Shown here: in pieces, positions 17,982-25,608 of the stretch
Numbering within the stretch: position 1 is the first letter of the stretch
How the letters are laid out: every line of letters starts with the position of its first letter
Assembly: GCA_020629835.1 (NCBI GenBank)
Contig: JAHDCO010000028.1
Location: forward strand, 1-50,419
Direction of reading: 5' to 3'
Origin: Granulosicoccaceae bacterium
Lineage (GTDB): Bacteria > Pseudomonadota > Gammaproteobacteria > Granulosicoccales > Granulosicoccaceae
DNA length: 50,419 bases
Notes under the pieces: generated by a model
What the model was told of the DNA's origin: nothing
Database searches by the model: none
The model's input: only the letters and a program-made list of their open reading frames with translations
Position numbers and translations under genes: made by a program

Positions 17982-20213
17982 GTGGCTAAAATCGATTCCT
18001 TGCATCGTTTCGCCGTGGCAATAACGCCACTTTTGCTGTTGATTTATTCATTCATTTCGACTGCTAATGCAACAGCTGATAGCGATAGGGTGTTGACCAA
18101 GCAATGGTTAGCGGCCATTGCTACCACCGAGCGAATTGAAGACAAACGCAACGCGTATTTAAACCTTTCGAATCAGTTTGCCACTGGCACAGAAAGCCTT
18201 CCCCAAAACGCACGGGCTGCGTTGCGGCTCTATCATCACGCGGCACAAATGGGGTACCCGAATTCAGGTTTGTCTGCACTCAGCGGCGTTGGACCAGGAT
18301 ACGTCGTGCAGCATCAGCGAAGGCAGCCTCCAACACCGGTAGCGAATTCCCTTGTTTTTACGCTCGATGAATATGACGTAATGGGTGACCTGCCATTACA
18401 CGTCAACGCTGAGTTGCATACACAGTCCAACGCTTCAGACTTTCTTTCTATTTGGGCACTAAAGCAACAAGATTCGACAGCGGATAGCTCTTGGGCTGAT
18501 TCCGGTTCGTTTGATCGAGTTTTTTGGCACATCGGTGAGTATTCATTACTTGCCGTAGCATTGGATCAGGAGGGGCGGCTTTATCGCCTGGGTAAAACTG
18601 TATCGGTAACGCGGGATACAGATTTGCCAACATCACCGGACGTACTGAATCCGAAGAACGCCCAAAGCGTGTCGCACACAGAACTTCAGACATTCGAGTG
18701 GGTCATGGCCAACGGTGCAACCTCCTATTATGTGGAAGTGTATTCACCAGACTCACAGCTTCTGGTTCGGATCGGGCCTTTGTTGGCGGCGGATGTCTGT
18801 CATGAAACGCTTTGTACAACAGAATCTGCGCGCGGTTTTGTGCTACCGGGCGTACATCAATGGCGCGTGTACGGGCTGAACGCAATGGGTTTGTCTGATA
18901 TTGCGCAAGGTGAATTCACCGTTGAATACCCGCAACCTGCGCAGTTTTGCCCTGTAGCTGATCCCGACACCCAACCGTACGTAGTAGAACCCTTGCCACT
19001 CACTGAGGGAGGCGACTTTCCACTGGCGCTTGGCGTTGCATCCATTGACCCTGCGTTTGGTAAACCCGTTACCCGAATAACAGATAACTCACCAGGTTCG
19101 TCGAGCTTTACACGCCACGTGTACTCCACTATGCAACCCTGGAACGCCGATGAGTCCCTTCTATTGATGTACCACAACGATGGAAACGTCATTGAGCACC
19201 GCCTGTACGATGGGAATACCTACGAATTTATAAAACCCTTAGTCATTCAGCCCTCTGATATTGAGGACATTTTTTGGAGCTATCACGACTCGACAAGTTT
19301 GTTTTACTTACCGCGAACTGGTCCGTACCGAGGGTTTTTGATTGCGCACAATGTGTTAACCGGTGAAGAAGAACCGATGGCTGATTTCCGTGCAGTGTGT
19401 GGCGCTAACCGGCCCGTGGCAGGAATCGATGTACAGATGCATAGCCTGGATAATGATTTGTTTGGTTTTCGTTGTGGTGACGGTAGCGATCAAACGATGA
19501 TTGCTTATCGTCATAGCGCAAATGAACTAAAAACGGCTTCACTTGGAGACGACTCTGATTGGTACCCTTGGATTGCGCCGGTCCCGTTTGCGTCAGGAAA
19601 TGGTTTTTACCTGAATGGGTTCAGTCTTACTGAGAACCTGGAGGCCGGCACAACTCCGCTGGATCTGAACTCTTTTTTTGAACACTCTTCCTTGGGTATG
19701 ACGGCGACCGGTGATTCGGCTTTATTTCAAGTGAGCTTCGGGGCATCACCGAACGGTTGTGGGGTTGATTCAAGCGAAGGCGTTGGTCAGATCATCATGC
19801 ATAACCTTGATTCGGGTGAGTGCGCAGGGTTGGTAACCGGTGATCAGGGTTATCCGTATCCGCATAGCGGAACTCACGTATCGGCTATATCGTATAAGCA
19901 GCCGGGTTGGGTAGTGGCCTCATCTATCGGTAATACCGAACAACTGCAGACCTACGTAGTGCCCAATGTCAGTAACAGTCCTGCACCCCCGTTGTTAAAT
20001 GAGATTTATCTTGCCAGCGCTGATTCTGACAACCGGGCTGTTTGTCGACTCGCACATCATCGATCGTTTGGCAGTCGTGCTGTCAATGGCAGCTACACCA
20101 AGTATTTTGGCGAACCTCATCCTGTGTTAAGTCCCAGTGGCACTCGAGTGCTGTTTGCATCTGACTGGTATGACTCGGGTAGTGTAAATGCTTATGTCAT
20201 TGATCTCGACTAA
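17982..20213 (+). CDS. large secreted protein with Sel1-like N-terminus and beta-propeller-like C-terminus
   Basis: A GTG at 17982 after AGAGGAGG gives 743 residues. A signal peptide (core ITPLLLLIYSFIS, cleavage near ANA, about residue 31) precedes a helical part with a Sel1-like element (ARAALRLYHHAAQMGYPNSGLSALSG, about 79-104). Residues about 120-310 look like beta-sandwich domains of fibronectin type (ATSYYVEVYSPDSQLL; HQWRVYGLNAMGLSD). The last 400 residues contain repeated WD40/PD40-like strands (WNADESLLLMYHNDG; HPVLSPSGTRVLFASDWYD) as in the TolB-like and oligogalacturonate-lyase-like propellers. It probably acts in the periplasm or outside the cell. A carbohydrate role is possible but unproven. 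Confidence 0.6.
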   Translation: MAKIDSLHRFAVAITPLLLLIYSFISTANATADSDRVLTKQWLAAIATTERIEDKRNAYLNLSNQFATGTESLPQNARAALRLYHHAAQMGYPNSGLSALSGVGPGYVVQHQRRQPPTPVANSLVFTLDEYDVMGDLPLHVNAELHTQSNASDFLSIWALKQQDSTADSSWADSGSFDRVFWHIGEYSLLAVALDQEGRLYRLGKTVSVTRDTDLPTSPDVLNPKNAQSVSHTELQTFEWVMANGATSYYVEVYSPDSQLLVRIGPLLAADVCHETLCTTESARGFVLPGVHQWRVYGLNAMGLSDIAQGEFTVEYPQPAQFCPVADPDTQPYVVEPLPLTEGGDFPLALGVASIDPAFGKPVTRITDNSPGSSSFTRHVYSTMQPWNADESLLLMYHNDGNVIEHRLYDGNTYEFIKPLVIQPSDIEDIFWSYHDSTSLFYLPRTGPYRGFLIAHNVLTGEEEPMADFRAVCGANRPVAGIDVQMHSLDNDLFGFRCGDGSDQTMIAYRHSANELKTASLGDDSDWYPWIAPVPFASGNGFYLNGFSLTENLEAGTTPLDLNSFFEHSSLGMTATGDSALFQVSFGASPNGCGVDSSEGVGQIIMHNLDSGECAGLVTGDQGYPYPHSGTHVSAISYKQPGWVVASSIGNTEQLQTYVVPNVSNSPAPPLLNEIYLASADSDNRAVCRLAHHRSFGSRAVNGSYTKYFGEPHPVLSPSGTRVLFASDWYDSGSVNAYVIDLD

Positions 20214-20275
20214 TCTGCATGAACAAAATTCACGGTAGAAGCATGCATCGCACGATGAAGAGCCAATAGACGACC

Positions 20276-20785
20276 ATGAAAGCGATTCAAATCGAACAGC
20301 ATAACCCCACATGGGCTGAAGACTTTGAACGGGAAGCGGCACAGCTTGTATCAGCGATTTCAATCGATGGAATGCGCGTGCACCACATTGGAAGCACAGC
20401 CGTCCCTCAGTTAGCAGCGAAGCCGATCATCGACATCTTATTAGAGGTGCCTAAGGTCGAATTGCTGGATTGCTGGAGCACAGAGTTTATCCAGCTCGGT
20501 TATGAAATTATGGGTGAATATGGAATTTCTGGCCGTCGTTACTTTCGCAAGGGAACCAATAGGCGCACACATCATATTCATTCGTTTGCAGCGAAGAGTT
20601 ATCACTGTAAACGTCATTTAGCGTTTCGGGATTATTTAGTAGCTCATCCACAGATTGCCAGAGAGTATGAAAGCGTGAAAGTTGCGGCCGCTAAAAAGAG
20701 TCTCGGCACTCTTGCCGATTACTGTGATTTGAAAAGCGATTTTGTGGTTTTTCACGAAGAACGAGCATTAGAGTGGTGCAATTAA
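20276..20785 (+). CDS. GrpB family protein
   Basis: A 169-residue member of the GrpB/UPF0157 family, which has a nucleotidyltransferase-like fold. The hallmark HHIGSTAVPQLAAKPIIDILLEV starts at about residue 36, and the N-terminal IEQHNPTWAEDFEREA matches the usual opening. A basic segment RRYFRKGTNRRTHHIH follows the core. Some members are fused to CoaE, but the biochemical role of standalone proteins is not established. It lies 62 bases after the secreted protein on the same strand and is convergent with the kinase gene. Confidence 0.88.
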   Translation: MKAIQIEQHNPTWAEDFEREAAQLVSAISIDGMRVHHIGSTAVPQLAAKPIIDILLEVPKVELLDCWSTEFIQLGYEIMGEYGISGRRYFRKGTNRRTHHIHSFAAKSYHCKRHLAFRDYLVAHPQIAREYESVKVAAAKKSLGTLADYCDLKSDFVVFHEERALEWCN

Positions 20786-20869
20786 TCTGACGACTGTCAT
20801 TGATTATTTTTTATCACTAAAACCCGGTTCAAGCTGCACAGGCGGCACCGAACTGATAGTTAAATTTAC

Positions 20870-23443
20870 TTAGGTCAATTCTAAATTCATTTGAACCAAC
20901 TCAATCAGCTCATTTTCAGTGTAAGGTTTTTGAAGTAGGCGAATACTGTTCTGTAAATCGGAAGGTGGTGGGTCGTTTCGATGGAAGCGCCCAGAGGTAA
21001 TTATGATGTTGCCATTTGGGTGATGTTCTAAGAATTGTCGAGCTATTTCCCACCCGGTCGCAGTACTTCCTAATTGAACATCTGTGAATAACAGTGCGCA
21101 GTCGTCTTCACTTTCTATAAGCCGCATGGCGGTTTCAGCGTCCGTAGCCTCAAGTATCGAAGCTCCGAGTATGCTCAAAGATGAAATGGCTTGAGCTAAC
21201 AGTTCAAGGTTATCTTCAACAATGAGTATTTTGCACCGGTCATAGGTATTGGATGAGATGGGTGAGACTGTACTGACAGCGTTGTCGTTAATTGGTACGG
21301 TCAAGGTTATTCGTGTGCCATCGCCTAGGGCACTATCAATATAAAGATCCCCACCTGACTGTTTAATAAAACCGTATACGATACTTAAACCTAATCCAGT
21401 TCCATTACTCCCGGTTTGTGTTGTAAAGAAGGGTTCGATGGCTCGGCGCGCAATTTCCTCGGTCATACCAGAACCAGTATCCCGAACCTCAATGCTTGCT
21501 AATGCGCTCTGAAGTAAGGACACCGTAATCGTGACTTTGCCTTGTCCATCAATGGCTTTTGCACTATTCAAACAGAGATTTAAAAGAGCGCTTTCTAACT
21601 GCAAAGGATCGATTGTCACATAGATCGATTGAGCGCACTCAGTGACTACAAACTCTATTTCTTCACCCAAGCTCAGAGAAATAAGATCACTAACACCTAC
21701 GACTAGCTCATTTAATTCAACTCGTTTAGGCTTCAGTTGTTGGCGTCGCGCAAACGCTAAGAGGCGATGCGTTAGTGAGCTGCCCAGATCCACTGCGTCG
21801 CTGATGCGACTTACCGCCGCTTGGTGTAAGGCAGGGTCTTCTCGTCGTGAGATTACTCGTGGTATGGTCGTTTGAATTGCACTCAACACGTTATTTACAT
21901 CATGGGCAACCTCGCCGGTAAGTTGTCCCAAGCTTTCGAGCCGCTGAAAGTGGCGAAGTTTCTCCTCAACGCGTCGACGTTCGGTAGTATCGGAAAACAA
22001 CCATACGTGGCCTCCATCAGGTAGAGGACTTAGTCGAACTTCGACCGTTTGGCCTAGTGAGTTTTGAAGATCTGAATAACCCGTGTGTTTTAGGGTGGTC
22101 ATGGAGTGACCAGTCATAGTGAAAATACTCGAAACTTTGCTGTACAAACTAGAACCTACATAGACTTCATTCTCATGGCCGAATAAGCAAAGGAGGTCAT
22201 TAAGCCGTGGATTTTTAGCGAGTACCAAGCCAGAGGAATTACTAATCGCCACCCCATCATTGATGTTGTTAAAGGTTGATTCAAACTGTGCAGTCTTTTG
22301 CTCCAACAGTCTAATCGTTCGGTTTAGGCTGAACGCATTTTTCTGGAAGACACTCAAGGCGGCCTGCAATCGGCCAATTTCATCATTACTTTGTTCTATG
22401 ACAGGTAGTTGCGATGAGAGGTTTCCTTCAGCCAATGCGGTCATCGCTGTCGTGATCGTATTAAGATTTCTAATGACATACCCTGCGATATAAACCGCGG
22501 CGAAAACGGCTAGCAGTATAGAAGCGAGGCTTACGAAGGCGATCAGTACGATCGCTCTTGTCAGACTGGCGGTCGTCGTTTCTCGCCGGTTTGCAATATC
22601 GTGTTCTGATTGCTGTATGACGTTTAGTACCTGTTCACTCAATGATTTCACTGTGCTACTAACGCTATTCAGTGCTCTGCGAGTCGCTATATTTTGTTGT
22701 AATACGGCATAGCGGCTTTCGAATAATCCTTCATTCCCTACGGCTAAGTTGTGCATGGATTTGTAGGCATTTTGAAAAGGAGAATTTGGGTCTTTCCAGT
22801 ATAGATTTTCTGTTTTCTTAAGATATTGCCGTCGATACTCGCCCAAGCTTAGAAAACTGTTGGCATGGGATGCGGCGAATAGCAAACTGGAAATAACTTC
22901 GGCGTGTGCTGCAGCACTCAGTTCTTCAAAAGAATTCAAACGGCTTTTTTGAGATCGGATGGTTTTGGATATACTCGATAATTCTGTTGTATAGCGGAGC
23001 GTTTGATCTTCAACTGTGGTTAAGTTTTCTACGACTGCTACTAGTTCAACCATGGAGATACGTAGTTTTTGCAACGTTTTTTCTACTTCAACAGTTTTAG
23101 TGTTTTTTAACGAGTTCGTTTTAATATCCTGTTGCCAGACACTGATGGATGAATCAATCAAATCTAACAGCTTATTGCCTTCGGATTTGATCAGGTACGA
23201 GGAGCGCAAGTTCAGAAAAAACGGTACTGACGTAGCGAAAACGGAGCTTTGGCGCGTTAACTCGTGCGATCGGTTAACTTGCTCTAGTGTCACACTGTGT
23301 AAGTCGCTGAGGATATTGTTAGATCGATTCAACCAATACAGCGTCGTTAATCCGATAACCATAGTAGCCAACGCCAGCAAGGTTACAGCGATTAGTAGGC
23401 GTGTTTGAATACTATGGTGTAGTGCGGCGAAGCGGGCTAACAC
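20870..23443 (-). CDS. hybrid sensor histidine kinase
   Basis: An 857-residue inner-membrane kinase. Domains in order: helix 1 (about 16-38), a long mostly helical periplasmic sensor (39-296), helix 2 (297-321), HAMP (320-373), PAS-like (385-487), dimerisation domain with the phosphorylated His514 in GEVAHDVNN, an ATPase domain (615-717; N box with Asn626, DTGSGM and GTGLGLSIVYG), and a C-terminal receiver (738-851; Asp788 in LLFTDVQ, Lys839). No phosphotransfer (HPt) domain is present. Its ATG follows the response-regulator stop by three bases. The size of the helical periplasmic region recalls TorS-like sensors, which read a periplasmic binding protein. Confidence 0.92.
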   Translation of the reverse strand: MLARFAALHHSIQTRLLIAVTLLALATMVIGLTTLYWLNRSNNILSDLHSVTLEQVNRSHELTRQSSVFATSVPFFLNLRSSYLIKSEGNKLLDLIDSSISVWQQDIKTNSLKNTKTVEVEKTLQKLRISMVELVAVVENLTTVEDQTLRYTTELSSISKTIRSQKSRLNSFEELSAAAHAEVISSLLFAASHANSFLSLGEYRRQYLKKTENLYWKDPNSPFQNAYKSMHNLAVGNEGLFESRYAVLQQNIATRRALNSVSSTVKSLSEQVLNVIQQSEHDIANRRETTTASLTRAIVLIAFVSLASILLAVFAAVYIAGYVIRNLNTITTAMTALAEGNLSSQLPVIEQSNDEIGRLQAALSVFQKNAFSLNRTIRLLEQKTAQFESTFNNINDGVAISNSSGLVLAKNPRLNDLLCLFGHENEVYVGSSLYSKVSSIFTMTGHSMTTLKHTGYSDLQNSLGQTVEVRLSPLPDGGHVWLFSDTTERRRVEEKLRHFQRLESLGQLTGEVAHDVNNVLSAIQTTIPRVISRREDPALHQAAVSRISDAVDLGSSLTHRLLAFARRQQLKPKRVELNELVVGVSDLISLSLGEEIEFVVTECAQSIYVTIDPLQLESALLNLCLNSAKAIDGQGKVTITVSLLQSALASIEVRDTGSGMTEEIARRAIEPFFTTQTGSNGTGLGLSIVYGFIKQSGGDLYIDSALGDGTRITLTVPINDNAVSTVSPISSNTYDRCKILIVEDNLELLAQAISSLSILGASILEATDAETAMRLIESEDDCALLFTDVQLGSTATGWEIARQFLEHHPNGNIIITSGRFHRNDPPPSDLQNSIRLLQKPYTENELIELVQMNLELT

Positions 23444-23446
23444 GCG

Positions 23447-24184
23447 TTAGTCCTGGCTAATATTGGGTTGCAGAACAAATACGTAACCCTTACCGCGACG
23501 AGTCTGTAAATGGACGGGCTTGGAAGGCGAGACTTCGATCTTTCCCCGTAATCTCAAAATCATGACATCTATCGTCCTATCTACGTATTGAGTTAAGTCA
23601 CCCCCAAGGTGGTTGAGCAGTTCGGGTCGATCAATAATTCGATCGTGATTTATTACCAAGTACTCTAATAAACGGAACTCGGCATTGGTGAGTGATACTT
23701 CCTGGCCTTTGTTATTGAACAGTAAACGATGGTTTATATCGACGGTGTGTGTGCCAAAGATAATTTTCCCAGGCGTTTCCTCTGTTGGAGACACAATGTG
23801 GGCCTGCTGGATGGCGTTGTAGCGTCGAAGCAAGGCTCGAATGCGTGCTATCAGTTCTCTGGGATTAAACGGTTTAGAGACAAAGTCATCGGCTCCAGCC
23901 TCTAGACCGATTGCTTTGTCGATTTCATCACCGACGCCGCTGAGCATTATGACGGGCGCGTTGCTGTTTCTGTACAGATCCCGCGTTATGTCTAAGCCAC
24001 TTTCATTGGCAAGTCTTAGATCGATTAGATAAAGATCGAAGTGATGTTGATTTGATCGTGCTAGTGATTCACTGTCTCTAAACGTGTAAGCGGCGAAACC
24101 ATTGTCATGCAGTAATTCCTCCAGTGCAGCGCTTAATAAAGGATCATCGTCAATCACCGCTATGGTTTGCCGATTAGAGGTCAC
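23447..24184 (-). CDS. OmpR/PhoB family response regulator
   Basis: A 245-residue regulator. The receiver domain (about 7-122) has Asp12/13, phosphoacceptor Asp55 in LYLIDLRL and Lys104 in VSKPFNP; the winged-helix DNA-binding domain (about 140-238) carries LTNAEFRLLEYLV and TRRGKGYVF. It is the first gene of the two-gene operon with the hybrid kinase and is divergent from the ABC transporter gene across 271 bases that contain a 19-base direct repeat. It is the likely activator of the transporter. Confidence 0.93.
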   Translation of the reverse strand: MTSNRQTIAVIDDDPLLSAALEELLHDNGFAAYTFRDSESLARSNQHHFDLYLIDLRLANESGLDITRDLYRNSNAPVIMLSGVGDEIDKAIGLEAGADDFVSKPFNPRELIARIRALLRRYNAIQQAHIVSPTEETPGKIIFGTHTVDINHRLLFNNKGQEVSLTNAEFRLLEYLVINHDRIIDRPELLNHLGGDLTQYVDRTIDVMILRLRGKIEVSPSKPVHLQTRRGKGYVFVLQPNISQD

Positions 24185-24274
24185 AGTGGTTGATGTTAGT
24201 TATTGGTGAATTGGAGGGTGTTAACGCAACGCGTCGTAGTAACCCTAGAACGTGGTAAGCGTTGTGAAAAATAA

Positions 24275-24341
24275 AGTTGTAATAATTGAAACATTCTCAA
24301 TTTAACCCATGAATTTCCAGATAGTTGTAATAATTGAAACA
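24275..24341. promoter_or_regulatory. perfect 19-base direct repeat, candidate response-regulator sites
   Basis: AGTTGTAATAATTGAAACA occurs at 24275-24293 and again, identical, at 24323-24341, a period of 48 bases. Each copy contains two TTG-led hexads nine bases apart (TTGTAA, TTGAAA). The pair sits between the response-regulator start (24184) and the transporter start (24456). OmpR-family regulators usually bind tandem direct repeats, so these are natural candidates for its sites. Confidence 0.6.
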
Positions 24342-24455
24342 AACGCGAAATACTGTCAATAGAGTTCGGCATGTCTGTTCATCATAATCGCTTTAGGGTG
24401 GTGTGTATCACCCAATTTTTGTCGATCAAACAATACTAATAACGGAGGTTTACTC

Positions 24456-25481
24456 ATGATGAAACGCACATTTGCCATCGCAGTTTTTGGTCTATCAGTG
24501 ATATCTGCGCAGGGGGTTCAGGCTGCGAACTCGCTAAATGTTGTATGCAGTGCCGAACAGTCGTGGTGCGATTTAATGGCTCGGGGTTTTTCGGATCAAT
24601 CCGGCATTGATGTAGCCATGGTTAGAAAAAGTACGGGAGAGACGCTTGCTCAGGTTAGAGCAGAGGCTGAGAACCCTAAAATCGATGTATGGTGGGGTGG
24701 GACAGGGGATCCCCATCTCATTGCAGCGTCTGAGGACTTATTGCAACCCTCAGGTGTGGATACCAGTGATTTACTGGGCTGGGCGCAAAATATGTCCAGG
24801 ATTTCTGAGGGTAAAACGGTTGGCATATACGCAGGAGCCTTAGGCGTCGCATATAACCGTGAATTACTGGCTGAAAAAAACCTGCAAGCACCGGCCTGCT
24901 GGAAAGACTTATCCGATCCTGCTTATGCTGGTGAAATTCAGGTGGCTAATCCGAACAGTTCGGGTACGGCGTATACCGAGCTCGCCACATTTGTGCAGCT
25001 ATTCGGTGAGGACGAGGCGTATGGACTGCTAACTGAAATTGGAAAAAACGTTAATCAGTACACCAAGTCAGGTTCAGCACCGAGTAAGGCCGCTGCCAGA
25101 GGCGAAACCACGATTTCTATTGGCTTCATGCACGACATGGTTAAGCTGGCCTCATCAGGATTTCCACTAGAAATCGTAGCCCCCTGTGAGGGGACTGGGT
25201 ATGAAGTTGGTGCGGTTAGCATTATTAAGGGGGCAAAGAACCCGGAAGCGGCCAAGCAGTGGGTTGAGTTTGCGTTGGACGCAGCGGTGCAGTCTCGATC
25301 GGTGGAAGTAAAGGCGTTTCAAGTGCCGTCAAACTCTAAGGCTACTGTGGCACCTGAATCACCGGATCTCGCTTCCATCAAGCTCATCGACTACGATTTC
25401 GCGACTTATGGTTCTACCGATACGCGGGAACGCTTATTGTCTCGCTGGGATGCAGAAGTAAAGAACGCACCGAAAAACTGA
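24456..25481 (+). CDS. ABC transporter substrate-binding protein, AfuA/FbpA-like
   Basis: A 341-residue periplasmic receptor, start ATG 24456 (or 24459) after CGGAGG. The signal peptide ends near VQAAN (about residue 24). The mature part follows the ferric/sugar-phosphate cluster D pattern: LNVVCSAEQSWCDLMARGF, WWGGTGDPHLIAA, GALGVAYNRELLAEK and NSSGTAYTELATFVQ, with GTGYEVGAVSIIKGAKNPEAAKQWVEF near the end. It has Cys pairs (31/38 and another at CWKDL/CEGTG). AfuA in Actinobacillus and enteric pathogens binds hexose phosphates; FbpA binds ferric iron. First gene of the transporter operon. Confidence 0.88.
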   Translation: MMKRTFAIAVFGLSVISAQGVQAANSLNVVCSAEQSWCDLMARGFSDQSGIDVAMVRKSTGETLAQVRAEAENPKIDVWWGGTGDPHLIAASEDLLQPSGVDTSDLLGWAQNMSRISEGKTVGIYAGALGVAYNRELLAEKNLQAPACWKDLSDPAYAGEIQVANPNSSGTAYTELATFVQLFGEDEAYGLLTEIGKNVNQYTKSGSAPSKAAARGETTISIGFMHDMVKLASSGFPLEIVAPCEGTGYEVGAVSIIKGAKNPEAAKQWVEFALDAAVQSRSVEVKAFQVPSNSKATVAPESPDLASIKLIDYDFATYGSTDTRERLLSRWDAEVKNAPKN

Positions 25482-25499
25482 TGTGTGATTTCCGGTAAG

Positions 25500-25560
25500 A
25501 AGGAATACGAACCTTTTTTCCGTAGTCCTTGAACCAGTGGCTGCAAACGGACATGCAGCC
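25500..25560 (+). promoter_or_regulatory. tandem hairpins in the gap after the binding-protein gene
   Basis: Two stem-loops: AAGGAATACG (25500-25509) with CGTAGTCCTT (25521-25530), 9 of 10 paired, and GGCTGCA (25539-25545) with TGCAGCC (25554-25560), perfect. Such elements often protect the 3' end of the binding-protein message so that it accumulates above the permease message. The first arm is followed by CCTTTTTTCC in its loop, so it is not a classic terminator. Confidence 0.45.
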
Positions 25561-25608
25561 AAATCGGTTCGTAGCACTTTCCCACCTTCACCCCTTAAAA
25601 AAACAGAC

